Positions 25,526-34,580 are shown, counted from the first letter of the stretch. The stretch: 64,000 nt of DNA from Emcibacter sp. (GCF_963675455.1 NZ_OY776217.1:3334001-3398000), one strand, 5' to 3'. Numbers and translations: made by a program. The notes: generated from the letters alone by a model not told the origin.

Positions 25526-26167
25526 ATGGCAAACCCAGTAATTAAAGCTGAGTTGCGCGAAAAAGCGGGTAAGGGGTCCTCTCGCGCTCTGCGGAGAGAA
25601 GACAAAATTCCCGCCGTTATTTACGGCAACAAGAAAGACCCGGTTACTGTAACAGTCAACCGTATTGAACTTGTAAAGCAGCTGAGCACCGGCGGCTTCA
25701 TGAACACCAGCTTTGACATTGAAGTTGGCGGTAAAAAAGAGATGGTTCTGCCCCGCGACGTGCAGTTCCACCCGGTTACCGACTGGCCTATGCATGTTGA
25801 CTTCCTGCGCCTGGCACAGGATTCCACAATCAACATCAATATTCCGGTTCACTTCCTTAATGAAGAAGAATGCCCGGGCCTTAAAGCCGGCGGTGTTCTG
25901 AACGTGGTGCGTCACGAAATAGAATTTTCCTGCCCTGCAAACGCCATCCCCGAAGCCATCGAGATCGATATTTCCGGGCTTGAGCTGAACGACAGCATTC
26001 ATATCAGCTCTGTAACCCTTCCCAAAGGCGTTACACCGGTGATTGAAGACCGCGACTTCACCATTGCCACTATCGCAGCCCCGAGCGGCCTGAAAAGCGC
26101 TGAAGCCGAGGAAGCTGAAGAAGGTGAAGGCGAAGAAGAAACAGCTGAGGGCGAAGGCGAGGAATAA
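25526..26167 (+). CDS. rplY: 50S ribosomal protein L25 (general stress protein Ctc type)
   Basis: 213 residues, the long L25/TL5 form. The N-terminal 5S rRNA-binding domain (REKAGKGSSRALRREDKIPAVIYG) is followed by the TL5 beta domain (HVDFLRLAQDSTININIPVHF) and a very acidic tail rich in Glu and Gly. The ribosome site TAAGGAG is 13 bases before the ATG. It lies in a prs-rplY-pth-ychF run, with pth 27 bases downstream. Confidence 0.96.
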   Translation: MANPVIKAELREKAGKGSSRALRREDKIPAVIYGNKKDPVTVTVNRIELVKQLSTGGFMNTSFDIEVGGKKEMVLPRDVQFHPVTDWPMHVDFLRLAQDSTININIPVHFLNEEECPGLKAGGVLNVVRHEIEFSCPANAIPEAIEIDISGLELNDSIHISSVTLPKGVTPVIEDRDFTIATIAAPSGLKSAEAEEAEEGEGEEETAEGEGEE

Positions 26168-26194
26168 GCCTCTCCTTCCAAACAGGATCCAGCC

Positions 26195-26827
26195 ATGTTG
26201 TTATTGGTCGGGCTCGGCAATCCGGGCAGCAAATACGACAACAACCGGCATAACATCGGGTTCATGGCGGCGGACAGCATTGCCCGCCGCCATAATTTTT
26301 CGGCGCCCCGCCAACGATTCCAGGCGGAAACATTCGAAGGACGCCTTGGCACTGAAAAGTGCCTGATCCTCAAACCGCAGACATTCATGAATCTGTCCGG
26401 TCAGGCGGTCGGGGAAGCCATGCGTTATTTCAAGCTGTCGCCGGAAGATATTGTTGTCTTTCATGACGAACTGGACATTCCGGCCGGAAAACTTAAATTC
26501 AAAACCAGTGGCGGACATGCCGGCCATAACGGCTTGCGAAGCATCGACCAGCATATCGGCAAGGACTATCACCGGGTTCGCATGGGCATCGGCCACCCGG
26601 GGGATAAAAACCAGGTGACCGGTCATGTGCTGGGTGATTTTTCAAAGGAAGACCAGGAATGGCTGAAGCCGGTCCTTGATGCAGTCGCCGAGGCGGCCCC
26701 CAAACTTGTCGACGGAGGCGCTGCCTTTCTCAATGCCGTGGGGTTAAAGCTCAAACCGCCAGCCCCGAAAAAGTCACCTGCCCCCAAAAAATCACCCGGC
26801 AGTGACAAATCAGATCAACAGAATTGA
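26195..26827 (+). CDS. pth: Peptidyl-tRNA hydrolase
   Basis: 210 residues. Catalytic His19 is in NNRHNIGFM, with FMNLSGQAVGEAMRYF and VVFHDELDIPAGKLK (catalytic aspartate) and SGGHAGHNGLRSI following. It recycles tRNA from prematurely released peptidyl-tRNA. The C-terminal tail of about 25 residues is a proline-lysine-serine repeat (PAPKKSPAPKKSPG), longer than in E. coli and probably disordered. ychF follows after 20 bases. Confidence 0.97.
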   Translation: MLLLVGLGNPGSKYDNNRHNIGFMAADSIARRHNFSAPRQRFQAETFEGRLGTEKCLILKPQTFMNLSGQAVGEAMRYFKLSPEDIVVFHDELDIPAGKLKFKTSGGHAGHNGLRSIDQHIGKDYHRVRMGIGHPGDKNQVTGHVLGDFSKEDQEWLKPVLDAVAEAAPKLVDGGAAFLNAVGLKLKPPAPKKSPAPKKSPGSDKSDQQN

Positions 26828-26847
26828 ATCAGTAACAGGATAAAATC

Positions 26848-27951
26848 ATGGGTTTCAAATGTGGTATTGTAGGTCTTCCCAATGTGGGCAAGTCAACATT
26901 GTTCAATGCGCTGACCAACACGGCCGCAGCGGCTGCCGCCAACTACCCCTTCTGTACCATCGAACCCAATGTCGGCCAGGTCCCTGTTCCCGATCCACGG
27001 CTTGCAAAACTGGCTGAAATCGCCGGATCAAAGGAAATCATCCCGACACAGTTGAGCTTTGTCGATATTGCCGGACTTGTCCGCGGCGCCTCAAAGGGCG
27101 AAGGACTGGGCAACCAGTTTCTCGCCAACATCCGGGAAGTGGACGCCATTATCCATGTGCTGCGCTGCTTTGAAGATGAAGACATTACCCATGTGGACGG
27201 CAAGGTCGATCCTATTGCCGACAAGGAAACTATCGAAACTGAACTGATGCTGGCCGACATGGAAAGCCTTGAAAAACGCAAAGACGGCCTTGTCCGCCGC
27301 CTCCGTGGCCAGGACAAAGAGGCCAAAGCGATCATGGTTATACTGGAGCGCGCCCTCGCCGTTCTGCAGGAAGGTCAGCCGGCCCGCACCACTGAAGTCA
27401 AGGACGAGGATGAGGCCAAAATCCTGCGGGAACTTCAGCTTCTGACCACCAAACCGGTGCTCTATGTCTGTAACGTCAACGAAGACGATGCTGCCGAAGG
27501 CAACGAGATGACCCGTAAAGTCGAGGAAATGGCTGCCTCGGAAGGCGCCGTGACCGTCAATATCTGCGCCTCACTCGAAGAGGAAATCGCCCAGCTTGAT
27601 GACAAGGAAGAACAGAAAGCCTTCCTGGCGGATCTGGGCCTCGGGGAAACCGGTCTGGGCCGGGTCATCCGCGCCGGTTATGATCTATTGAACCTGATTA
27701 CCTATTTCACCGTCGGCCCCAAGGAAGCCCGGGCCTGGACCATTACCCGCAACACCAAGGCCCCTCAGGCCGCCGGGGTCATTCATACAGACTTCGAACA
27801 TGGCTTCATCCGGGCAGAAACCATCGCCTATGACGATTATATCGCCTGCAAGGGAGAAAATGGCGCCAAGGAAGCCGGTAAAATGCGTCTGGAAGGCAAG
27901 GAATATATCGTGCAGGACGGCGACGTCATGCATTTCCGCTTCAACACCTGA
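26848..27951 (+). CDS. ychF: Redox-regulated ATPase YchF
   Basis: 367 residues, OBG-family P-loop NTPase. Walker A is GLPNVGKST near residues 9-17, and switch segments include FVDIAGLVRGASKGEGLGNQFL. The G4 position is NVNE rather than NKxD, which in YchF gives preference for ATP over GTP. The C-terminal TGS domain ends in GKEYIVQDGDVMHFRFN. YchF associates with ribosomes and modulates stress responses. It is last in the prs-rplY-pth-ychF series. Confidence 0.97.
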   Translation: MGFKCGIVGLPNVGKSTLFNALTNTAAAAAANYPFCTIEPNVGQVPVPDPRLAKLAEIAGSKEIIPTQLSFVDIAGLVRGASKGEGLGNQFLANIREVDAIIHVLRCFEDEDITHVDGKVDPIADKETIETELMLADMESLEKRKDGLVRRLRGQDKEAKAIMVILERALAVLQEGQPARTTEVKDEDEAKILRELQLLTTKPVLYVCNVNEDDAAEGNEMTRKVEEMAASEGAVTVNICASLEEEIAQLDDKEEQKAFLADLGLGETGLGRVIRAGYDLLNLITYFTVGPKEARAWTITRNTKAPQAAGVIHTDFEHGFIRAETIAYDDYIACKGENGAKEAGKMRLEGKEYIVQDGDVMHFRFNT

Positions 27952-27969
27952 TACGGGATTCCATGCCTG

Positions 27970-29187
27970 TCAGCTGCTTTCCCTCCGGCGGATCGGAAGC
28001 TTGAGATACAGTCCGCCTGCCAGGAAGAAATAGGCGGAAAGGGAAATTACCGCGCCGGTCGACATGACCAGGGACATGGGCACAAGAGTGCCGTCGTTCA
28101 ATATTCCGGCCAGGGCGCCGAGTCCCGCGCCGATAAAATACTGCATGGTGCCCAGCACCCCGCTTGCGGTACCGCTTTTTTCCGGAAAGAAGGACATGAA
28201 GCAGCTCATGCAGTTGGACCCTGTCAGGCCCATGGATCCCACTCCCATGATCATGATTCCAAAAACATAGTTCATCTGAAGCTGATCGGCCAGAGCCAGG
28301 ATCACAAAAAGGATCATTGCGGCACCCTGAATGGTCAGGCCGATCCCCATAATCCGGTGCGGAGACCAGAAATTCAGAAATATAGGATTCATCCGGTTAA
28401 ACACCATGGCCATAATCATATTTGCCCCGAAATATACGGGAAACATGGATTCCGAAACCTGAAAGTAGCTGATGTAGAGGAACGAGGAGCCAGTCAGGAA
28501 AACAAACATCAGCCCCGTGCTAAAAGACTGGGCGATGACATACCCTACCGCCTGGCGATGCCTGAAAATATGCAGATAGTCCAGCAACACGCCTTTTATG
28601 GTCAGGGGGGAGACCGGTTTGTGGACACGTTCCGGAAGGCGGGGCATCACAAACAGAAGAATAAACAGAGCATAAAGAGCGATGGCAAAAAAGATCCACT
28701 GCCAGCTTAAAAAACTCAGAATGAGGGCTCCCATGCTCGGCGCCACAAGGGGAGCAATCCCCATGATCAGGCCAACCAGAGCGAAAACCCGGGCCGCTTC
28801 CTTTCCTTCAAAGCGGTCGCGGACAATGGCCGGGCCGACCACAGTGACGAATCCTCCGCCGATGGCCTGAATGAACCGAGCCCCTATGATAAGATCGGCA
28901 GACGGCAGAAAGGGTATGCCTGCGCAACAAATCAGAAAGACACAAATTCCGGTCCTGATCAGCCGGCGACGCCCGAAATGGTCGGAAAGCGGGCCGCCGA
29001 GGATCAACCCGACCCCTAGACCCAGGAGATAACTGCTGATCGAGGTCTCCATGAAACTGACCTTTACCCCGAACAATTCAGCCATGGTCGGAATGGCCGG
29101 AATGTAGGCATCCGTCGCCATCGGCGACAGAGCCACAAGAATGGCCAGCAGAACCGATAATTTTCGGGCATAGGTCTTATCTGTCAT
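27970..29187 (-). CDS. Bcr/CflA-type multidrug efflux MFS transporter
   Basis: 405 residues with about 12 membrane helices. The N-terminal segment LVALSPMATDAYIPAIPTMAE and motif A (GGPLSDHFGRRRLIRTG) are typical of the Bcr/CflA drug:proton antiporter group (bicyclomycin, sulfonamide or chloramphenicol type). The substrate is not predictable. Its upstream region has a 16-bp direct repeat that may be an operator. The gene is convergent with ychF. Confidence 0.88.
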   Translation of the reverse strand: MTDKTYARKLSVLLAILVALSPMATDAYIPAIPTMAELFGVKVSFMETSISSYLLGLGVGLILGGPLSDHFGRRRLIRTGICVFLICCAGIPFLPSADLIIGARFIQAIGGGFVTVVGPAIVRDRFEGKEAARVFALVGLIMGIAPLVAPSMGALILSFLSWQWIFFAIALYALFILLFVMPRLPERVHKPVSPLTIKGVLLDYLHIFRHRQAVGYVIAQSFSTGLMFVFLTGSSFLYISYFQVSESMFPVYFGANMIMAMVFNRMNPIFLNFWSPHRIMGIGLTIQGAAMILFVILALADQLQMNYVFGIMIMGVGSMGLTGSNCMSCFMSFFPEKSGTASGVLGTMQYFIGAGLGALAGILNDGTLVPMSLVMSTGAVISLSAYFFLAGGLYLKLPIRRRESS

Positions 29188-29240
29188 GGGGTTTCCCGCA
29201 CCTGGTTTTTGTGGCTGCTACTTTATGAAACCTGTCTATA

Positions 29241-29302
29241 TATACAAGTTAATTATCAACTTAATACTAGTATGCATTACAAACAATATACAAGTTAATT
29301 AT
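29241..29302. promoter_or_regulatory. 16-bp direct repeat upstream of MFS pump and maoC-like gene
   Basis: TATACAAGTTAATTAT occurs exactly at 29241-29256 and 29287-29302, 46 bases apart. The first copy runs into TCAACTTAAT, making an AAGTT...AACTT inverted pair. The repeats lie in the 193-base gap between the divergent MFS and MaoC-like genes and look like tandem binding sites for one regulator, whose gene is not adjacent. Confidence 0.5.
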
Positions 29303-29380
29303 ATAGCTGGTTCATATTGATTCATTCCCGCACACCTGCTAGTTTCCCGGAGCCACAGCCTTAGGGAAGGAACAACAAAC

Positions 29381-29869
29381 ATGACCCTCTTTACGCTTGA
29401 GGATTTCCAGGTCGGTCAAACTGACGAATTTGGTGATTACCTGATCACCAGGGAAGAAATTCTGGAATTTGCCGGAAAATATGATCCGCAACCTTTCCAC
29501 ACCGATGAGGATTACGCCCAAAAAATGCATTTCGGTGCATTAATCGCCAGCGGCTGGATGACCTGTTCTGTCATGATGCGTATGTTCTGTGATCACTTCC
29601 TCAACAATTCCGCTGGGGCCGGCGCGCCGGGTGTGGATGAACTGCGCTGGAAGAAACCGGTCTTTGCCGGTGACCATCTGCGCTGCAGGACCGAAGTCCT
29701 CGAAGTTATTCCGTCAAAAAGCAGGCCCTACCTGGGCACCGTCAAAACAAAAGTTGAGGTCCTTAATCAAAAGGACGAGATTGTCCTGAGCCTGATCACC
29801 ATCGCCATGTTCCTGAACAGGGAAGCGGCCGAGCAAATGCAGGGTGACGGCCTCACTCCCCTCGCCTGA
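29381..29869 (+). CDS. MaoC-like hotdog-fold dehydratase
   Basis: 162 residues with the R-hydratase motif: ILEFAGKYDPQPFHTDEDYAQ contains the catalytic Asp and His, and HFGALIASGWMTCSVMMRM follows. Members hydrate trans-2-enoyl-CoA or act on related thioesters. The N-terminus MTLFTLEDFQVGQ is normal for the family. It is divergent from the MFS pump and stands alone; the enoyl-CoA hydratase at 50 kb is not linked. Physiological substrate unknown. Confidence 0.88.
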   Translation: MTLFTLEDFQVGQTDEFGDYLITREEILEFAGKYDPQPFHTDEDYAQKMHFGALIASGWMTCSVMMRMFCDHFLNNSAGAGAPGVDELRWKKPVFAGDHLRCRTEVLEVIPSKSRPYLGTVKTKVEVLNQKDEIVLSLITIAMFLNREAAEQMQGDGLTPLA

Positions 29870-29956
29870 GCCCCTGACTTGAGTCGCCGGTCAGCAGACC
29901 TTCCCGACCCGGATTTTTAACGGCCAGGACACCTTCCTTGTTTGTGCCGGGTCGCC

Positions 29957-30646
29957 CTAGGCCGCCAGAATGCGGTTCTCGACCAGCTGCAGCGGATCAT
30001 GCCCCAAGGCATCCTTGTAACGGGCGACGGCCGACCAGGACCCGAAATAGCCCATCAGCTGTTCGAAGTTCCATTGCACCGACATAGCAAGATCAGGCAC
30101 CTGCAGGGCTTCAAAGGGAAAGGCCAGATCTTTATAACCCTTTTCCACATGCGCCCGCTCCGGTGGCCAGTAGGATCCGATAAGGCCGTTATAAAGTTCC
30201 CCTATCGTCTCGTCTATTTCCGGGCTTACGGAGGTCACGGCATAGCTCCAGACAGCGATATGACCGCCCGGTTTTACCACACGCCTCACCTCTCGGTAGA
30301 ATGCCTCCAGGTCAAACCAGTGCAGGGCCTGGGCGACCGTTACCAGATCGGCGGAATGGTCTGCCAAAGGACTCTGATGCGCCAGCGCGACCTGGAAGGT
30401 GACATTATCCGGACCGCGGGCATTGTCAATCTGGCGGCGGCTGCCATCGGTGGCCATCACCTGGTCAAAATAGTGCGCCAGGGACCGGCTCGCCTGACCG
30501 GTGCCGCAGGCGCAGTCCCAGACGAGATCCCTTCCCGGTCCCAGCGACGCCAGATATTCAAATAGCTTCTCGGGGTATTCCGGTCGGAACTTTCCGTAAC
30601 TGTCGGACTGGGTCGAAAAATGATCTTTGAAACTGCTGCCTGTCAT
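29957..30646 (-). CDS. Class I SAM-dependent methyltransferase
   Basis: 229 residues. FKDHFSTQSDSYGKFRPEYPEKLF is the start typical of the UbiE/Methyltransf_11 type, and the SAM loop is LVWDCACGTGQASRSLAHYF. LHWFDLEAFYREVRRVVKPGG is motif IV-VI. ATG 30646 is chosen over a TTG at 30664. The substrate is unknown; relatives include trans-aconitate and small-molecule methyltransferases. Confidence 0.85.
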   Translation of the reverse strand: MTGSSFKDHFSTQSDSYGKFRPEYPEKLFEYLASLGPGRDLVWDCACGTGQASRSLAHYFDQVMATDGSRRQIDNARGPDNVTFQVALAHQSPLADHSADLVTVAQALHWFDLEAFYREVRRVVKPGGHIAVWSYAVTSVSPEIDETIGELYNGLIGSYWPPERAHVEKGYKDLAFPFEALQVPDLAMSVQWNFEQLMGYFGSWSAVARYKDALGHDPLQLVENRILAA

Positions 30647-30834
30647 TTTGGGTATATGTCTCAAGAGTTACTTTTTTATCTTTCTTCCGGAAAGGAGGTG
30701 AATGAATTAAAGGGAGTTTATAGCATCCCTTTCCGTAAGACAAACAACCGCTCCAGCAGAAATAATCCCCGCAGCTTCAAAATATTTTATGGTTAATGAG
30801 TAATTGATTTTATTAACCATATTTTTTTACCAGG

Positions 30835-30901
30835 GTGATAATAATTATCACAATATTTAAGTGTAAAATAATCCAGACTGAGTGTAAGGCATTCTTTACA
30901 G
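30835..30901 (+). promoter_or_regulatory. Upstream activator region of PEP-CTERM gene
   Basis: Three elements are visible. GTGATAATAATTATCAC at 30835-30851 is a perfect 8-1-8 palindrome. TGTAAAATAATCCAGAC at 30862-30878 matches the distal element near the candidate sRNA (11663). GTGTAAGGCATTCTTTACAG at 30882-30901 matches its proximal element. They lie 52-118 bases upstream of the -24 box, a normal enhancer distance for sigma-54 activators. Confidence 0.55.
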
Positions 30902-30952
30902 TTACGTTTTTTGATAACTATCTAACCCCTTGAGAATTCAGAATATATAATT

Positions 30953-30967
30953 TGGCATATTTCTTGC
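30953..30967 (+). promoter_or_regulatory. Sigma-54 promoter of PEP-CTERM gene
   Basis: TGGCAT at 30953-30958, spacer ATTTC, TTGC at 30964-30967. GG and GC are exactly 10 bases apart and only one base of TGGCAC differs. The predicted start near 30979 leaves a leader of about 35 bases before the ATG at 31014. Confidence 0.75.
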
Positions 30968-31013
30968 GTCTTATGGATTGATCATTATCGGTCGTGTAAG
31001 AGGAGAAAAGTCT

Positions 31014-32165
31014 ATGAAAGCAAATTTATTAGTCTGTGCCGCTACAGCGTTAACCACTCTTTCGGGTGCGACCGCGTTTGCCGGCACAATCACCGAATGG
31101 AATACAGACAATGTCACTGTTCCTGCAGGTCCCTATGTAGATGATGTCACATATTACAGCACCATCTATAATCAGGATGTGACTGGCGGTACAGCCGGTG
31201 CCAACACCAACGGCAGAATTGCCTTTACCCCGCCGGAAAGCACAGGTCCGGGTATTACTGTTATTAATGATGAGCCGTTCCCCGGTTCTGGAAATGCTAT
31301 TCCGGATTGTATCATCGCCACCGGTGGCGAATGCCAGGGACCGTTCCAGAGCGGCAAACGTTTCAAGCTGCAGATCACCGATTCAGGCGCCATTGATCTG
31401 GTCTTCAACGTAAGCGAAGACGATGAAGTCAACAGCTACCGCGTCTATGAGAAGATCATCAACGCGACCGGCGGTCGCCTGGATGGTTTTGACATCGAAC
31501 TGGGTTTTGGCCTCGGTGATGGCTTTGTTCAGTCCACAGCGGGTGACGGCCTTGGTTTCGACCTGTCCGAAGGTTCAAAAGCCAACTTCCCCTTCGGCCT
31601 GTTCGGCGATGCCAGCACCAACCAGAATCATGACCTGGACGGTTTCTTTGACACCACAGCCCGTGCCGGTTTCCTGACCAACCTGTCAGAAGACAGCCTG
31701 AGTTCAGACGGCCTGTTCGGAATCTATGAAGAAATGTTCGGTCCCTGGATCGCACTGTCCATGATTCCGGAAGGGTACTTCTGGGATCATGACGGTGACC
31801 CGGAAACAGACGCCATCCTGATGGCCTGGCTCAATGCCGACGGTGAATGGGAAATGCGTCGGGAAGAAGACGGAAGCGAACCGTCCCCGATCGCACCGAC
31901 AATCGTCACAGAACAGGACCTGATCGACGCTGGTTATCTGCTGGGTGAAATTGAAGATCTGGCGAACCTCAACGTGGATTATTATGTGTCTATCGGAGAT
32001 ATCTCAAGCTGGCTGACATATGAACAGGGACAGGCTTCCCCGTTCGGGACTGCAAGTTTCACACTTCGTCTGATTGCCAACGAAGTTGCCGAACCGGCTG
32101 CGCTTGGCCTGCTGGGTCTGGGTCTTGGCGGCCTGCTGCTGGCCCGCCGTCGCAAATCAGCATAA
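31014..32165 (+). CDS. PEP-CTERM protein, choice-of-anchor F-like
   Basis: 383 residues. A signal peptide (to about AFA, residue 23) precedes a body resembling the choice-of-anchor F family: WNTDNVTV, YSTIYNQDVTGG, TNGRIAFTPPES, GPGITVINDEP, SGKRFKLQITDSGAIDLVFNV. The end is a PEP-CTERM signal: VAEPAALGLLGLGLGGLLLA then RRRKSA. It is probably exported, processed by exosortase and displayed or released at the surface. The ribosome site AGAGGAG is 12 bases before the ATG. Transcription is predicted to use the sigma-54 promoter at 30953. Confidence 0.88.
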   Translation: MKANLLVCAATALTTLSGATAFAGTITEWNTDNVTVPAGPYVDDVTYYSTIYNQDVTGGTAGANTNGRIAFTPPESTGPGITVINDEPFPGSGNAIPDCIIATGGECQGPFQSGKRFKLQITDSGAIDLVFNVSEDDEVNSYRVYEKIINATGGRLDGFDIELGFGLGDGFVQSTAGDGLGFDLSEGSKANFPFGLFGDASTNQNHDLDGFFDTTARAGFLTNLSEDSLSSDGLFGIYEEMFGPWIALSMIPEGYFWDHDGDPETDAILMAWLNADGEWEMRREEDGSEPSPIAPTIVTEQDLIDAGYLLGEIEDLANLNVDYYVSIGDISSWLTYEQGQASPFGTASFTLRLIANEVAEPAALGLLGLGLGGLLLARRRKSA

Positions 32166-32187
32166 TCCAAGTAACAGAGTAACCTTT

Positions 32188-32218
32188 AAACCGCTCCGGC
32201 ATTGCCGGGGCGGTTTTT
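32188..32218 (+). terminator. Terminator after PEP-CTERM gene
   Basis: AAACCGCTCCGGC (32188-32200) pairs with GCCGGGGCGGTTT across ATT with one G-T wobble, then a T run ends at 32218. Confidence 0.8.
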
Positions 32219-32231
32219 ATTTTGACCGGAT

Positions 32232-32762
32232 TTATTCGCCTTCGTAGGCCACCAGGCAATTTACGGGGCAGCCTTGCGCCCGGACTTTTTCAGCCCCGCC
32301 CAGATCCGGCAGGTCGATGACAAACAAACTGCCGACCACATCGGCCCCCACATCCCTGAGCAGCTCCAGTGTAGCCACGGCTGTACCGCCGGTAGCAATC
32401 AGGTCATCCACGATCATGACCCGGTCACCTGGTTCAACAGCGTCGATATGAACCTCCAGTGTATCGGTGCCATATTCCAGGTTATAATCCCGGCTGACGG
32501 TTTTCCAGGGCAGTTTGCCGGCCTTGCGCACCGGGACAAAACCCACCCCCAGATGATGGGCAAGCGCGCCACCGAAAATAAACCCCCGGGCCTCGATCCC
32601 GGCGATGCGGGTAATTTCCTTATCCCGGCAGTGATCCGTCATGTCATGGATCACCCGCTGCAGGGCCTTGCCGGTCTGGAAAAGGGTGGTTACATCCCGG
32701 AACTGGATGCCGGGTATGGGATGATCGGGAATGGTGCGAATATGATCCCTGATCCAGCTCAT
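32232..32762 (-). CDS. apt: Adenine phosphoribosyltransferase
   Basis: 176 residues. Type I PRTase with FRDVTTLFQTGKAL, GIEARGFIFGGALAHHLG, VRKAGKLPWKTVSRDYNLEYG and the PRPP loop VDDLIATGGTAVATLELL. It salvages adenine to AMP. Its ATG overlaps the mtnP stop by 4 bases, so the two are coupled: mtnP releases adenine from methylthioadenosine and apt recovers it. Confidence 0.97.
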   Translation of the reverse strand: MSWIRDHIRTIPDHPIPGIQFRDVTTLFQTGKALQRVIHDMTDHCRDKEITRIAGIEARGFIFGGALAHHLGVGFVPVRKAGKLPWKTVSRDYNLEYGTDTLEVHIDAVEPGDRVMIVDDLIATGGTAVATLELLRDVGADVVGSLFVIDLPDLGGAEKVRAQGCPVNCLVAYEGE

Positions 32763-33649
32763 TTCACGTCCTCCCTGACAACCCGTGCAGTAATAGCGGA
32801 TAGTTTGGCCAGCAGTTCCCGGTCCGTTTGCTCGGGTGCTGTCATAAAGGCCATGTCCAGGGCGTGATCGCAACCTTTTGAGCATGGATGCCTGGCATCG
32901 CTATGCGCCAGCAGGGGAGCAATCACCTTGACCAGTTGTTTTCCCTTATTCACATTTGCCGACAATACGTTAAGAATTTCCTGAATGTCCACGGTTCCAT
33001 GTTCCGGGTGCCAGCTATCGTAATCGGTGACCATGACCACCGGGCAGTAGCATATCTCCGCCTCGCGGGCGAGCTTGGCCTCCGGCATATTGCTCATCCC
33101 GATCACATCACAGCCCCAGGCGCGATACATGTGGGATTCCGCGATGGTGGAAAATTGCGGTCCTTCCATGGCCAGATAGGTACCTCCCCGGTGATAACTG
33201 ATCCCGGCCTCCTTCAGGGCCTTTTCCACAAGATCGGAAAGACTCTCGCAGGTCGGATGAGCCAGCGATACATGGGCCACCAGCCCCTCCCCGAAGAAGC
33301 TTTTTTCCCGGGCAAAGGTGCGGTCGATATATTGGTCGACGATAACAAAATCGCCAGGTTTCAGTTCCTCGCGGAAGGAACCTACGGCGCTGATGGACAG
33401 AATATCGGTCACCCCGGCCCGCTTCAGCGCGTCTATGTTGGCCCGGTAATTGATATCCGATGGGCTGTATTTATGGCCGCGACCATGCCGGGGCAGGAAA
33501 ACCAGCTCCTGACCGGCCAGGGTACCGAACATCAACTCGTCAGAGGGCTCGCCAAAGGAACTCTCCACTGAAATCCAGCGGACGTCTTCCAGTCCCTTGA
33601 GGTCGTAAAGACCGCTGCCACCGATGATACCAAGTCTGGTTTTTGTCAT
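32759..33649 (-). CDS. mtnP: S-methyl-5'-thioadenosine phosphorylase
   Basis: 296 residues. LGIIGGSGLYDLKGLEDV, PRHGRGHKYSPSDINYRANI, AMEGPQFSTIAESHMYRAWG and MSNMPEAKLAREAEICY are the hallmark segments of the human-like MTAP group. It splits methylthioadenosine, a by-product of polyamine and quorum-signal synthesis, into adenine and methylthioribose-1-phosphate. It is first of the mtnP-apt pair; the rest of the methionine salvage pathway is not here. Confidence 0.96.
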   Translation of the reverse strand: MTKTRLGIIGGSGLYDLKGLEDVRWISVESSFGEPSDELMFGTLAGQELVFLPRHGRGHKYSPSDINYRANIDALKRAGVTDILSISAVGSFREELKPGDFVIVDQYIDRTFAREKSFFGEGLVAHVSLAHPTCESLSDLVEKALKEAGISYHRGGTYLAMEGPQFSTIAESHMYRAWGCDVIGMSNMPEAKLAREAEICYCPVVMVTDYDSWHPEHGTVDIQEILNVLSANVNKGKQLVKVIAPLLAHSDARHPCSKGCDHALDMAFMTAPEQTDRELLAKLSAITARVVREDVK

Positions 33650-33689
33650 TCTTTATTCCTCAGGCTTAACCGTTTTTCGCAGCATACAA

Positions 33690-33716
33690 AAAAGGGCCGC
33701 CCGAGGGCAGCCCTTT
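33690..33716. terminator. Terminator downstream of petABC
   Basis: AAAAGGGCCGCCC pairs with GGGCAGCCCTTTT across a 1-3 base loop with one mismatch, flanked by A on the left and T on the right. It terminates the petABC operon on the minus strand. Confidence 0.7.
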
Positions 33717-33744
33717 TATATTTTTCAGGTCGGATGAAACAGAA

Positions 33745-34575
33745 TTACTTCTGCTCTTCTTCCTCGTCCAGTTTCGCCCAGACTGACTTGTTGGCAAAAT
33801 ACAGCAGGATGGTCAGAACAATCATGAAACCGATGACCCGCAGGCCGAGGGATTTACGTTCTTCCAGTTTCGGCTCGGAAGCCCAGTACAGGAAGGTGGC
33901 AATATCCTGTGCCATCTGCTCGGTCGTCGCCGGTGTACCGTCAGCATATTCCACCTGATCATCGGACAGCGGCGCTGCCATGGCAATCTGGTTACCGGCG
34001 AAGACGGTATTGTAGTTCAGACCGTCCATAACCGTAAAGCCTTCCGGTGCCTCGTGGTACCCGGTCAGCAGGGCGACGATGTAATCTTCACCGTAGATGC
34101 TGTTCCAGGGCGTAAAGAGAGACAGATGTTCACGGCTTTTGGCCAGAACGGAAAAGTCCGGCGGAAGTGCGCCGCCATTGGCGGCACGGGCTTCATTGTC
34201 ATTGGCGAACGGAGACGGAAAATAGTCGGAAGGACGTCCGGCGCGGGTGAACATTTCACCATCGTCGTTAGGCCCGTCAACAACTTCAAAGTCCTTGGCA
34301 ATCGCCTTGACTTCGTCTTCGTTATATCCAAAAGCTTCCAGTTCACGGAAGGCAACCATCTCCAGGGAGTGACAGGCCGCACAAACTTCCTTGTAAACCT
34401 GGAACCCACGCTGCAGGGCAGCTTTGTCATATTTGCCGAATGGACCGGAATGCGGCCATTCGTGCTTTTCAATATGAACTTCACCACCGCCAGCAGCATT
34501 GGCCATACCCGCGCCAACTGTCAGGGCTGAAACCGCAACAACAGCAAGGCTGATATTTTTGATAGACTTCAACAT
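33745..34575 (-). CDS. petC: Cytochrome c1 of the bc1 complex
   Basis: 276 residues. A signal peptide (to about ANA, residue 27) leads to the heme c motif CAACH at residues 65-69. A late methionine ligand region and a C-terminal membrane anchor (LGLRVIGFMIVLTILLYFANKSVWAKL) complete it. It receives electrons from the Rieske protein and passes them to soluble or membrane cytochrome c in the periplasm. It is third in petA-petB-petC, 5 bases after petB. Confidence 0.96.
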   Translation of the reverse strand: MLKSIKNISLAVVAVSALTVGAGMANAAGGGEVHIEKHEWPHSGPFGKYDKAALQRGFQVYKEVCAACHSLEMVAFRELEAFGYNEDEVKAIAKDFEVVDGPNDDGEMFTRAGRPSDYFPSPFANDNEARAANGGALPPDFSVLAKSREHLSLFTPWNSIYGEDYIVALLTGYHEAPEGFTVMDGLNYNTVFAGNQIAMAAPLSDDQVEYADGTPATTEQMAQDIATFLYWASEPKLEERKSLGLRVIGFMIVLTILLYFANKSVWAKLDEEEEQK

Positions 34576-34580
34576 ATCCC

